From: Bacillota bacterium | GTDB taxonomy: Bacteria > Bacillota > Clostridia > Christensenellales > UMGS416 | Assembly (NCBI GenBank): GCA_023435705.1 | Contig: JAEYRH010000009.1 | Span: forward strand, 186,001-250,000 | Direction of reading: 5' to 3' | Length of the DNA stretch: 64,000 nt | Part shown: positions 16,423 through 25,286 of the stretch, piece after piece | How the letters are laid out: the number at the start of each line of letters is the position of its first letter | Position numbering within the stretch: the first letter of the stretch is position 1 | The notes under the pieces: generated by a model | Databases searched by the model: none | What the model saw: only the letters and a program-made list of their open reading frames with translations | Told to the model about the DNA's origin: nothing | Program-made: the position numbers and the translations under genes

Positions 16423-17253
16423 ATGAAGACCATTCAGCAGCTGCGCGCCATCGCCACACAGCGGCGCATTGACCTGCTCACGATGATTCACGATGCCGGC
16501 GGAGGCCACAGCGGCGGGTCGCTCTCCTGCGCCGATATCCTTGTGGCGCTCCATTACGCGGTGATGCGGCTGGATCCTCAGCAGCCACTGTGGCCAAACC
16601 GTGACAGGTTCATCCTCAGCAAGGGCCACAGCGTGGAGGGCTACTACGCAATCCTGGCAGACTTGGGTTTTTTCCCAAAGGAAGAGCTGAAGACCTATTG
16701 CCGCTATGGATCGCGGCTGATCGGCCACCCCTCGGTGAAGGTGCCCGGTGTGGAGATGAACACCGGCGCGCTGGGCCACGGCCTGCCTGTGGCGGTGGGC
16801 ATGGCGCTGGCCGCCCGGATGGATAGTCTGGACACCCAAGTGTATGTGCTGATGGGCGATGGTGAGCAGGCGGAAGGATCGGTTTGGGAGGCCGCCATGG
16901 CCGCCGCTAACTACAAACTGGAAAACCTTACTGCCATTGTGGACCGCAATCGCCTGCAGATCAGCGGCTACACCGAGGATGTGATGGCGCTCGAAAGCCT
17001 CTCGGGCAAGTGGGCCGCCTTCGGCTGGGATGTGCGCGAGGTGGATGGTCACGACATGGCGGCGCTGCTTCAGGTGTTCCAAAGCCCGCCGCAGCGGGGC
17101 AAGCCGAAGCTGGTGCTGGCCAACACATTGAAGGGCTGCGGTGTGTCCTATATGCAGAATGTGGCCAAGTGGCACCACGGTGTGCCCAACGGCGAAGAGT
17201 ATGAGCAGGCCATTTGTGAGCTGAACGCCTGCCTTGAGGAGGTGGGGGAATGA
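16423..17253 (+). CDS. Transketolase, N-terminal (TPP-binding) subunit, copy 2
   Basis: 276 residues. TPP motif GDGEQAEG with VDRNRLQ after it; GGGHSGGS and KGHSVEGYY are the substrate/cofactor loops. Two starts are possible: ATG 16414 is only two bases from GGAG (16408-16411), ATG 16423 has 11 bases, so 16423 is preferred. It overlaps the C-terminal subunit gene by ATGA. It is clearly diverged from copy 1 (for example GEQAEG against GELNEG), so the two pairs are not a recent duplication and probably have different substrates. First gene of an operon with a glycosidase, kinase and isomerase. Confidence 0.92.
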   Translation: MKTIQQLRAIATQRRIDLLTMIHDAGGGHSGGSLSCADILVALHYAVMRLDPQQPLWPNRDRFILSKGHSVEGYYAILADLGFFPKEELKTYCRYGSRLIGHPSVKVPGVEMNTGALGHGLPVAVGMALAARMDSLDTQVYVLMGDGEQAEGSVWEAAMAAANYKLENLTAIVDRNRLQISGYTEDVMALESLSGKWAAFGWDVREVDGHDMAALLQVFQSPPQRGKPKLVLANTLKGCGVSYMQNVAKWHHGVPNGEEYEQAICELNACLEEVGE

Positions 17254-18212
17254 GCCACGGGGAGCAGAAGGGGACCCCCTGCCGAAAAGCCTTTACCGAC
17301 AAGCTGCTGGAGCTGGCCAAGCAGGACCGCAGCATTGTGGCGCTGGCCACCGACGCCCGGGGTTCCGTCACGCTGGACCGGTTCGCACAGGAGCTGCCAG
17401 GCCAGTTTGTGGAAGTGGGCATTGCCGAGCAAGACATGGTGGGCATCGCCGCCGGGCTTGCGTTATCCGGCAAGCGGGCGTTTGCCTGCGGCCCGGCCTG
17501 CTTCCTCTCCGCCCGCAGCCTGGAGCAGGTGAAGGTGGATGTGGCCTATACCCACACCAATGTGAAGCTGATCGGCGTGAGCGGCGGCGTGAGCTACGGC
17601 GCACTGGGCACATCGCACCACTCCCTGCAGGACATCGCCGTGATGCGGGCCATCGCCGGCATCGCCGTGGTGCTGCCGGCTGACGCGGCGCAGGCAGAGG
17701 TGATGACCGAGGCACTGGCCCGACACGATGGCCCTGTCTATGTGCGCATGGGCCGTAACGCCGTGCCCGATGTGTATGAGCGGGGCAACGCGCCGTTCAC
17801 ACTGGGAAAGGCCAATCTGCTACAGAGTGGCAACGATATTACGATCATCGGCTGCGGCGAAACGGTGCGCCACTGCCTGGACGCCGCTCTTCTATTAAAG
17901 CAACAAGGCATTGCAGCCAGGGTGCTTGATATGCACACTTTGAAACCGCTGGATGAGGCTGCAGTGCTCGCCGCGGCAAGGGAAACCGGCGCGATCCTCA
18001 CGGTGGAGGAGCACAGCATCCATGGCGGGCTGGGCTCCGCGGTGGCGGAGGTAACGGCCCAGAATTGCCCGGTGCCGATGGGCATTCTGGGCATTGCCGA
18101 CGAACCCACCGTCACAGGCTCGTCACAAGAGGTGTTTGCCCATTACGGCCTAACGGCAGAGAACATCAGCCATGAGGCACAACGACTACTCAAAAGAAAG
18201 CAGGAGGGCTGA
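17250..18212 (+). CDS. Transketolase, C-terminal (Pyr-domain) subunit, copy 2
   Basis: 320 residues, partner of the previous gene and coupled to it by an ATGA overlap. VEVGIAEQDMVGIAAGLA holds the catalytic glutamate; GALGTSHHSLQDIAVMRAI and EEHSIHGGLGSAVAE are the typical Pyr-domain and C-domain motifs. Together with 16423-17253 it transfers a ketol unit. The following kinase and isomerase suggest that its donor is a phosphorylated ketose made in this operon, as apulose 4-phosphate is in the known apiose route. Confidence 0.92.
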   Translation: MSHGEQKGTPCRKAFTDKLLELAKQDRSIVALATDARGSVTLDRFAQELPGQFVEVGIAEQDMVGIAAGLALSGKRAFACGPACFLSARSLEQVKVDVAYTHTNVKLIGVSGGVSYGALGTSHHSLQDIAVMRAIAGIAVVLPADAAQAEVMTEALARHDGPVYVRMGRNAVPDVYERGNAPFTLGKANLLQSGNDITIIGCGETVRHCLDAALLLKQQGIAARVLDMHTLKPLDEAAVLAAARETGAILTVEEHSIHGGLGSAVAEVTAQNCPVPMGILGIADEPTVTGSSQEVFAHYGLTAENISHEAQRLLKRKQEG

Positions 18213-18215
18213 CCG

Positions 18216-19658
18216 ATGGTTGAGAAACAGGTGGAACGCTGGGGTGTTTTCGAGCTGCGGCTGCAAGGAAGCCAGGAAGGCAATCCGTATCTTGATGTGT
18301 CGCTCACCGGCGAGTTCCGGATGGGCCACAGGACAATTTCAGTAAATGGCTTCTATGATGGCAACGGCGAGTATGTGCTGCGCTTCATGCCCGACGAGGA
18401 AGGCGTGTGGCGCTACCTCACCAAAAGCAACCGGGTCGGGCTGGACAACCTGTCCGGGCAATTCACCTGCGTGGCACCTTCGGCCTGCAACCACGGGCCG
18501 GTCCGGGTGCGCAACACCTACCATTTCACCTATGCCGACGGCACGGCCTATTTCCCGTTTGGCACCACATGCTACGCGTGGAACCACCAAGGGGAGCGAT
18601 TGGAAAAGCAGACACTCGAAACATTGGGAAATGCTCCTTTCAATAAGATGCGCATGTGTGTGTTCCCCAAGCATTATGACTTCAACCACAACGAGCCGGA
18701 ATATTATCCGTTTGAGGGATCGCCTCAGGCCGGGTGGGATTTTACCCGCTTCAATCCCTGCTATTTCCGCCACCTGGAAAAGCGCGTGGCTGGTTTGATG
18801 GCGCTGGGCATTGAGGCGGACCTGATCCTCTTCCACCCTTATGACCGATGGGGTTTCTCCACAATGAGCCAGGAAGTGAATGACCGCTATTTGCGTTATG
18901 TCGTCACACGGCTCAGCCCCTACCGCAATGTGTGGTGGTCCATGGCCAACGAGTATGACTTCATGGAAAACATGGAGATGGGCGATTGGGACAGGCTCTT
19001 CCGCCTGGTGCAGCAATTTGACCCCTGCCAGCACCTCCGGTCCATCCACAACGCCTTCGGATTTTATGACCACGGCAAACCGTGGGTGACCCATTGCAGC
19101 GTGCAGAATTCCGAGCTCACAAAGGTCAATGAGTGGCGCGAGCTTTATGGAAAGCCTGTTGTGGTGGACGAATGCTGCTATGAGGGCGACATCAACCACG
19201 ACTGGGGTAACATCACCGCACAGGAGATGACGCACCGGTTCTGGGAGGGCGTGTGGCGCGGCGGCTATGTGGGCCATGGCGAGACCTATCTCACGGCCGA
19301 TGAGACGTTGTGGTGGAGCAAGGGCGGCATCCTGCGCGGGGAAAGCCCGGCGCGCATTGCCTTTCTGCGCCGCATCATGGAGGAAGGCCCCGCCTGTGGC
19401 CTTACACCGGCTCGCAACCGCTGGGGAGTGACGCACAGCGGCGCTGATGGCTATCTGCTGCTGTATTTCGGGTTCCGGCAGCCTTCATTCAAGGTGGTTG
19501 AGCTGCCTGAGACCGGCCAGTTCCAACTGGATGTGATCGACTGCTGGAACATGACCATCACCACACTGCCCGGCACCTATTCGGGCAAAACCCGTGTGGA
19601 GCTCCCCCGCAGGCAATACATGGCGCTGCGGGCCCGCCGGGTTGCCGGGGTGGAATGA
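18216..19658 (+). CDS. DUF5060/DUF4038-type glycoside hydrolase
   Basis: 480 residues. Residues 1-85 are a beta-sandwich of the DUF5060 type ([29 protein letters not shown]). From about 100 a TIM barrel follows ([14 protein letters not shown]). Likely acid/base Glu246 ([10 protein letters not shown]) and nucleophile Glu319 ([10 protein letters not shown]). A small C-terminal sandwich closes the protein. No signal peptide: cytoplasmic. DUF4038 relatives include the GH140 apiosidases of rhamnogalacturonan II breakdown, so release of an unusual plant sugar is plausible. Family level is fairly safe; substrate is inference. AGGAGGG precedes the ATG, 3 bases after the transketolase. Confidence 0.8.
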   Translation: MVEKQVERWGVFELRLQGSQEGNPYLDVSLTGEFRMGHRTISVNGFYDGNGEYVLRFMPDEEGVWRYLTKSNRVGLDNLSGQFTCVAPSACNHGPVRVRNTYHFTYADGTAYFPFGTTCYAWNHQGERLEKQTLETLGNAPFNKMRMCVFPKHYDFNHNEPEYYPFEGSPQAGWDFTRFNPCYFRHLEKRVAGLMALGIEADLILFHPYDRWGFSTMSQEVNDRYLRYVVTRLSPYRNVWWSMANEYDFMENMEMGDWDRLFRLVQQFDPCQHLRSIHNAFGFYDHGKPWVTHCSVQNSELTKVNEWRELYGKPVVVDECCYEGDINHDWGNITAQEMTHRFWEGVWRGGYVGHGETYLTADETLWWSKGGILRGESPARIAFLRRIMEEGPACGLTPARNRWGVTHSGADGYLLLYFGFRQPSFKVVELPETGQFQLDVIDCWNMTITTLPGTYSGKTRVELPRRQYMALRARRVAGVE

Positions 19659-21157
19659 TGGAGGGCTGGGGCGACCTGATTCTTGCCATTGATCAGAGCA
19701 CATCGGCCACCAAGGCAGTGCTGATTGACCGCCAAGGCAGTGTCATGGGCCGTGCCTCCGTCGGGCATCGGCAGTATTACCCGCAGCCCGGCTGGGTCGG
19801 GCACGATGCCATGGAGATTTATGAAAACATGCTGACCGCCATTGGCAAGGTGCTTGATGGCGCAGGCGTTGGGGAAGATCGCTTGGCTGCGCTTGCGATC
19901 ACCAATCAAAGGGAGACCGCCCTGGTGTGGGACCGCGTCTCCGGCTTGCCCATCGATCATGCCGTGGTGTGGCAGTGCGGCAGGGGTTCCGCTATTTGCG
20001 AAAGGCTTGAGCGGGAGGGCAAGGCGGCCCTTGTGCGGGAGAAGACCGGTTTGGTGCTGTCACCCTATTTCTCTGCCGCAAAGATACAATGGCTTCTGGA
20101 CAACGTGCCCGGTGCACGGCAGAGAGCGGATGCCGGTGAGCTGCTGCTTGGCACGGTGGATAGCTGGTTGCTCTGGAAACTAACCGGCGGGGCCGTGCAT
20201 GCCACCGATTATTCCAACGCTTGCCGCACCCAGCTGTTCAATATCCGCACGCTTTGCTGGGATGATGAGCTGCTTGAGCTTTTCCGGATTCCCCGAGGCA
20301 TGGCGCCGCAGGTGCGCTGTTCCGATGAGGTGTTTGGCCACACCGCGCCCGGCTGCGGCTTTGCCCGGCCCGTGCCCATCGCCGGGCTCATGGGCGACTC
20401 CCATGCGGCGCTGTTCGGGCAGAATTGTTTTGCCATGGGCCAGGCAAAGGCTACCTATGGCACCGGTTCGTCGGTCATGATGAACGTGGGCAAGGCGCCG
20501 GTGTTCTCCTCAAAAGGCCTTGTGTCGTCACTGGCCTGGGGCCGTGCGGGCACTGTGGACTATGTGCTTGAGGGTAACATCAACAGCGCCGGCGACACGA
20601 TCCGCTGGCTGTCAGAGGACCTGGAGATGATCCCGGAGGCTTCGGTGGCCGGCCCCATTGCCGTCACCGTGCCGGACAACGGCGGGGTGTATCTGGTGCC
20701 GGCGTTCACCGGCCTGGGCGCACCCCATTGGGACAGCGCCGCACGGGCGTCCATCACCGGGATCAGCCGGGGTGTCCGGCGCGCCCATGTGGTGCGTGCG
20801 GCGATGGAGTCCATTGCTTACCAGGTCAAAGACATTCTGGATCTGATGATCGGTGAGTCTGGGGTTGCGCTTTCAGAGCTCCGTGTGGATGGCGGGCCCA
20901 CCAGGGATGAATTTCTGATGCAATTCCAGGCAGACATGCTGGGCGTGCCTGTCGCCCGCAGCACGGTGGAGGAGCTTTCGGCGCTGGGCGCTGCGTTTAT
21001 GGCCGGGCTGGCCGTGGGCATGTGGAGCGGCCTGAATGAAATTGCCCGGCTGCGCCCCGCAGCCAAACAGTTTGATTGCACCATGGCATACTCAGACCGG
21101 GAGCGGTATTATGCTGGATGGCGGGAAGCGGTCAGGCGGACCCTTTCCGCAACCTGA
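19655..21157 (+). CDS. FGGY-family carbohydrate kinase (glycerol kinase-like)
   Basis: 500 residues, two actin-like domains. [16 protein letters not shown] is the N-terminal phosphate loop; [25 protein letters not shown] and GLGAPHWD are the FGGY signatures. By motif it looks most like glycerol kinase, but the operon (glycosidase, isomerase, split transketolase) argues for a pentulose or branched ketose such as apulose or xylulose. It starts within the stop of the glycosidase gene (ATGATG), so it is translationally coupled. Substrate assignment needs the active-site residues compared with characterised members. Confidence 0.85.
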   Translation: MMEGWGDLILAIDQSTSATKAVLIDRQGSVMGRASVGHRQYYPQPGWVGHDAMEIYENMLTAIGKVLDGAGVGEDRLAALAITNQRETALVWDRVSGLPIDHAVVWQCGRGSAICERLEREGKAALVREKTGLVLSPYFSAAKIQWLLDNVPGARQRADAGELLLGTVDSWLLWKLTGGAVHATDYSNACRTQLFNIRTLCWDDELLELFRIPRGMAPQVRCSDEVFGHTAPGCGFARPVPIAGLMGDSHAALFGQNCFAMGQAKATYGTGSSVMMNVGKAPVFSSKGLVSSLAWGRAGTVDYVLEGNINSAGDTIRWLSEDLEMIPEASVAGPIAVTVPDNGGVYLVPAFTGLGAPHWDSAARASITGISRGVRRAHVVRAAMESIAYQVKDILDLMIGESGVALSELRVDGGPTRDEFLMQFQADMLGVPVARSTVEELSALGAAFMAGLAVGMWSGLNEIARLRPAAKQFDCTMAYSDRERYYAGWREAVRRTLSAT

Positions 21158-21166
21158 GGGATTTAT

Positions 21167-22195
21167 ATGGCACTGAAATCGAGGGAAATCGCGACTGCAC
21201 TAAACCTGTCGCCGGCCACGGTGTCGCTGGTGCTGAACAACAAGCCCGGTGTGGGGGAGGACACCCGCCGCCGCGTGCTGGACTATGTGGCCGAAATGGG
21301 GTATGACGCCAACGCGCTGAAAAAGCCCGCGCTGCGCAACCACCGCAGCATTCGGTTCGTTGTGTATAAAAAGCACGGGCTTGTGGTGTCAGACACACCC
21401 TTTTTCTCCGCGCTGATCGAAGGCATTGAGCAGGAAGCTAGGCGGGAGGGCTATAACCTTGTGGTCTCCTACCTCAATGAGAAGGAAAATGCCGCCGAGG
21501 TGCTGCGGGTGATTCAGGACAACCCGCTGGACGGCATCCTGCTGCTGGCCACCGAAATGGATTCGGGAGACCTCAAACCATTCCTGGCACTGGGCTGCCC
21601 GCTGGTAGCGCTGGACAGCCGTTTCCCCGGCCTGGCGGTGGACTCAGTGCAGATAGACAATCACATGGGCGCGGCGCAGGCTGCCCGGCGGCTCATGGAG
21701 GCCGGCCACACCAGCATTGGTTATCTGCACAGCGCTGTGTGGATCCGCAATTTTGAGGAACGCCGCGAAGGCTTCCTATCTGCCCTGGAGCAGGCTGGCG
21801 TTGCCTTTGATCCGCGCTGGCTAATCAACCTTGAGTCCACGCTGGACGGCGCGGCCCGCGACATGGCGGCTGCCATCGAGGATATGCAGGACTTGCCCAC
21901 AGCCTTCTTTGCCGACAATGACCTGATCGCCCTGGGAGCGATCAAAGCCCTGCGGGAGCGCGGCTTTTCCATTCCCGGCGATGTGTCTGTGGTGGGCTTT
22001 GACGACATGCCATTTTGTGAGATGCTCGATCCGCCTCTGGACACCGTGCGGGTGTTCAAGCAGCGAATGGGCATGGTGGCTGTGCGCCGCCTGATTGACC
22101 GCATCGCTGCCCAGCCGGAGGAAACCATCCGCGTTGAGGTGGCCACGGAGTTGGTGAGGCGGGGGAGTGTGAAGGAAATACCCTCTGAGAAATAA
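21167..22195 (+). CDS. LacI-family transcriptional regulator (sugar operon)
   Basis: 342 residues. Helix-turn-helix SREIATALNLSPATVSLVLN at the N-terminus, hinge at about 45-60, then a sugar-sensor domain (DGILLLATEM, GFDDMPFCEML). It lies between the kinase and the isomerase in the operon it most likely controls. An operator could sit in the AT-rich block at 16320-16400. GAGGGA precedes the ATG. It is not closely similar to the LacI protein at 2233-3225. Confidence 0.9.
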   Translation: MALKSREIATALNLSPATVSLVLNNKPGVGEDTRRRVLDYVAEMGYDANALKKPALRNHRSIRFVVYKKHGLVVSDTPFFSALIEGIEQEARREGYNLVVSYLNEKENAAEVLRVIQDNPLDGILLLATEMDSGDLKPFLALGCPLVALDSRFPGLAVDSVQIDNHMGAAQAARRLMEAGHTSIGYLHSAVWIRNFEERREGFLSALEQAGVAFDPRWLINLESTLDGAARDMAAAIEDMQDLPTAFFADNDLIALGAIKALRERGFSIPGDVSVVGFDDMPFCEMLDPPLDTVRVFKQRMGMVAVRRLIDRIAAQPEETIRVEVATELVRRGSVKEIPSEK

Positions 22196-22218
22196 CTCAA
22201 TATATATAAGGAGGCACC

Positions 22219-23655
22219 ATGCCAAACAAAATCAAACTCGGATACGCCCCAACGCGCCGCTTTGTGTTCAGCAAAGAGGACGCACACAAATACAAAGAAC
22301 TGACGCTCAATAAAATCAAGAGCTTTGGCAACGTCGATGTGGTGGATCTGGAGGGCATCAACGAAGAGGGCTTGCTCTTCGACAACAACGCTGATGCAGA
22401 CAAGATCATCCAGCGGTTCCGCGCAAGCGACGTGGATGCCGTGTTCTTTCCCCACTGCAACTTTGGCACTGAGGACACGGTGGCCAGGGTTGCCAAAGCG
22501 GTGGGCAAGCCGGCGCTTTTGTGGGGCCCCCGCGATGAGTCGCCGCTTTCAGACGGCAGCCGCCTCCGCGACAGCCAGTGCGGGCTATTTGCCACCGGCA
22601 AGATCCTTCGGCGGTTCAACGTGCCTTTCACCTACATTGTGAACAGCCGGGTGGATGACCCGGTGTTTGAGCGGGGCTTCCGAAACTTTGTTGCCGCCGC
22701 CAGCGCCGTGAAGGCATTCCGCAAGCTCAGGATCCTGCAGATTTCCACCCGGCCCGCCGGGTTCTGGACGATGATCTGCAACGAGGGAGAGCTGCTGGAG
22801 CGCTTCGGCATTGAGATTTATCCCATTTCATTGCAAGAAATCAAGGAAGCCACTGAGCGTGCAGAGGCTGAAAACAGCCCCGAACTCAAGGCGACCATCG
22901 AAACGATCGCCACCAGGCTCGATTGCTCCGAGGTCAGTGCCGACGCCGTCAAGCGGGTCGCTGCGCTTAAGGTGGCAATGCTGCGCTTTGTGGTGGACAA
23001 CGGCTGCTCGGCAGCGGCAATCCAGTGCTGGAATGCATTGCAGGGCAGCATCGGCATTATGCCCTGCCTGGCCAATGCCCTGCTGACCGATGAGGGCATC
23101 CCGGTGACCTGTGAGACCGACATCCATGGTGCGGTCACAGCCGTGTTGGCGCAAGGGGCTGCGTTGGGTCAGACTGCGCCGTTCTTCGCCGACCTCACCG
23201 TGCGCCACCCCGAGGACGACAACGGCGAGTTGCTGTTCCACTGCGGCAACTTCCCGGTATCGCTGGTGGCGGAGGGCTGCACGCCCCGGTTCCGCAAGCA
23301 TTTCCTGTTTGACTCCCACGCACCGGGCACCCATGAAAGTGAAATCAAGGGCGGGTCTGTGTCCATCGCCCGTTTTGATGGCGACCACGGCGAATACTCT
23401 TTGTTTTTAGGCCGTGCCAATGGCATCAAAGGCCCCTTCACCCGCGGCACCTATCTGTGGGTGGAGGTCAACGACTGGCCGTTGTGGGAGGAGCGCCTGG
23501 TGAAGGGCCCCTATGTGCACCACTGCGTGGGCATCCACGGCGACATCATCCCGGCGCTGTATGAAGCCTGCACTTACATCCCCGGCCTGAAGCCCGACGC
23601 GGTGGACCCCACCGAGGCGGAGATCCAGGCCTGGATGCGGGGCAAAGGGCTCTGA
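22219..23655 (+). CDS. L-fucose/L-arabinose isomerase-family protein
   Basis: 478 residues. Overall layout is that of the FucI/AraA fold: N-terminal Rossmann-like domains (DVDAVFFPHCNFGTED), a central region ending IQCWNALQ and PVTCETDIHGAVTAVL, and a C-terminal beta domain (HCGNFPVSL, HHCVGIHGD) that supplies metal-binding Glu, Asp and His. These enzymes convert aldoses to ketoses with Mn2+ or similar. AAGGAGG lies just before the ATG. Within this operon it would make the ketose used by the FGGY kinase. Which aldose is used cannot be told; fucose itself is unlikely since no aldolase is present. Confidence 0.85.
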   Translation: MPNKIKLGYAPTRRFVFSKEDAHKYKELTLNKIKSFGNVDVVDLEGINEEGLLFDNNADADKIIQRFRASDVDAVFFPHCNFGTEDTVARVAKAVGKPALLWGPRDESPLSDGSRLRDSQCGLFATGKILRRFNVPFTYIVNSRVDDPVFERGFRNFVAAASAVKAFRKLRILQISTRPAGFWTMICNEGELLERFGIEIYPISLQEIKEATERAEAENSPELKATIETIATRLDCSEVSADAVKRVAALKVAMLRFVVDNGCSAAAIQCWNALQGSIGIMPCLANALLTDEGIPVTCETDIHGAVTAVLAQGAALGQTAPFFADLTVRHPEDDNGELLFHCGNFPVSLVAEGCTPRFRKHFLFDSHAPGTHESEIKGGSVSIARFDGDHGEYSLFLGRANGIKGPFTRGTYLWVEVNDWPLWEERLVKGPYVHHCVGIHGDIIPALYEACTYIPGLKPDAVDPTEAEIQAWMRGKGL

Positions 23656-23680
23656 GATCGTGCGACCACCATTCATTCTT

Positions 23681-23714
23681 GCCCCGGTGGCTGATGCTGC
23701 CGGGGCTCATTTTT
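23681..23714 (+). terminator. Terminator of the 16.4-23.7 kb operon
   Basis: GCCCCGG (23681-23687) pairs with CCGGGGC (23700-23706), followed by TCATTTTT. Confidence 0.8.
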
Positions 23715-23720
23715 GGTTGG

Positions 23721-23921
23721 TTTGTCACTTTGATTGATGCCATTGGCGGGTACTTGCAGAGTGACAAAAAAAGTGATACGATATCTCAAAATTATGAATA
23801 TTGCGAGATGAGCATGCATTGTGCTTTCAAGGAATCCGGGCTTTCTGTGGTGAGAAAGACCGTTGGAGCATAGTGCTTTTTATATTTTATCGCTGTGTTA
23901 CCGCAACAGAAGGATGCATCA
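23721..23921 (+). promoter_or_regulatory. trkAH promoter and long leader
   Basis: TTGCAG (23754-23759), 17-base spacer, TACGAT (23777-23782) with extended TGA. TTTGTCACT (23721-23729) and AGTGACAAA (23760-23768) are perfect inverted copies that bracket the -35. The leader of about 130 bases contains small hairpins (CTTTCT with AGAAAG). Potassium genes in Firmicutes often carry a c-di-AMP (ydaO) riboswitch, but its conserved core is not recognisable here, so none is called. Confidence 0.5.
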
Positions 23922-25286
23922 ATGAAGATCATCATCATCGGTGATGGCAAGGTGGGCTACAGCCTGGCAGAGAACCTGTCCAAGGAAACGAGCAACGACG
24001 TAACCATCATTGACAAAAACTCTGAGGCCTTGAAAAAGGCCACCGAAAACCTGGATGTGATGTGCATCAAGGGCAACGGCGTGAGCACCAAGATCCTGCT
24101 GGAGGCAGGGGTGCGCGAGTCCGATCTGTTGATTGCCGCCACCACCAGTGACGAGATGAACATGGTGTGCTGCCTCACCGGTAAAAAACTGGGGGCGCAG
24201 CACACGGTGGCCCGCATCCGTGATCCGGAATATGCCGACGAGCTCTCACAGCTCACGCTGGACCTGGGCCTGGCCATGGTCATAAACCCAGAGCAGGCCG
24301 TGGCCGGTGAAATCGCCCGCCTTTTGGAGTTCCCGCCGGCGGTCAATATTGAGACTTTTGCCGGTGGCAAGGTGGAAATGGTGGAAATCAAGGTGACTGC
24401 CGCCATGACCGTGACCGGCACACGCTTGAAGGATCTAAAAAACACCGCCGGCATTTTGATCGGCGCAGTGTTGCGCGGCGACGAAATCTCCATCCCCGAC
24501 GGCGAGTTCAAAATCCTGGAGGGTGACACATTGTATGTGATCGGGCGGCCCACCAGGGTTTTCCAGTTCTGCGCCAGGATTGGCATCCAGATTCAGAAAA
24601 TCAAAAACGTGATGATCATGGGCGGCGGCAGGGTGGCCTATTACCTTGCCAAATACCTCAATGAGATTGACATCAAGGTGAAGATCATTGAGATCAACCG
24701 TCAGCGGTGCGAAGAGCTCACGGAGCTGTTGCCCCATGCACTGATCATCTGCGGCGATGGGTCTGATGATACGGTGCTCCATTCGGAAAACATCGCAGAC
24801 ATGGACGGCTTTGTGTCTGTGACCGGCCGTGATGAGGAAAACCTGATATCCGCCCTGTTGGCCAAGCGCAGCGGTGTGAAAAAGGTGGTCGCCAAGATCA
24901 ACCGGATGAACTATGCCGATGTGATCCGTAACATGGGCATCGACAGCATCGTGAGCCCCAAGCTCATCACAACCAATCACATCCTGCGTTATGTGCGCGG
25001 GTTGCAAAACGCGGTTGGAAACCCTGTAAACACCCTTTATCGCATCATTGGCGACAGGATGGAGGCCATTGAGTTCACGGTGGACAGGCCGATGGATTTT
25101 CTCAACATACCCATTAAGAAGCTGAATTTTGCCAAAGGCGTGCTGCTTGCGGCCATAGTGCGTATGAATGAAACCATTATCCCTCATGGCAATGATGTGA
25201 TCCGCCTCAAAGACAGCCTCATACTGATCACCAAAGACCAACAACTGAACGACCTGAATGACATCGTGGAGTCGGTGGAGCGCTGA
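23922..25286 (+). CDS. trkA: Trk potassium uptake NAD-binding subunit TrkA
   Basis: 454 residues, two tandem RCK modules: N-domain 1 begins MKIIIIGDGKVGYSLAENL and N-domain 2 near residue 230 (NVMIMGGGRVAYYLAKYL), each followed by a TrkA-C domain. It binds NAD(H)/ATP on the cytoplasmic side and gates TrkH. ATG 23922 is used because AGAAGGATG lies upstream and the protein then starts at the first strand. TGA is directly followed by the trkH ATG. Confidence 0.93.
   Translation: MKIIIIGDGKVGYSLAENLSKETSNDVTIIDKNSEALKKATENLDVMCIKGNGVSTKILLEAGVRESDLLIAATTSDEMNMVCCLTGKKLGAQHTVARIRDPEYADELSQLTLDLGLAMVINPEQAVAGEIARLLEFPPAVNIETFAGGKVEMVEIKVTAAMTVTGTRLKDLKNTAGILIGAVLRGDEISIPDGEFKILEGDTLYVIGRPTRVFQFCARIGIQIQKIKNVMIMGGGRVAYYLAKYLNEIDIKVKIIEINRQRCEELTELLPHALIICGDGSDDTVLHSENIADMDGFVSVTGRDEENLISALLAKRSGVKKVVAKINRMNYADVIRNMGIDSIVSPKLITTNHILRYVRGLQNAVGNPVNTLYRIIGDRMEAIEFTVDRPMDFLNIPIKKLNFAKGVLLAAIVRMNETIIPHGNDVIRLKDSLILITKDQQLNDLNDIVESVER

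Noticed and set aside
23679..23873. 64-codon open frame in the trkA leader
   Set aside because: It covers the terminator and promoter of the flanking operons and has no start signal.
23790..23921. Possible c-di-AMP riboswitch before trkA
   Set aside because: The location is right, but the conserved ydaO core could not be recognised; only small hairpins are seen.
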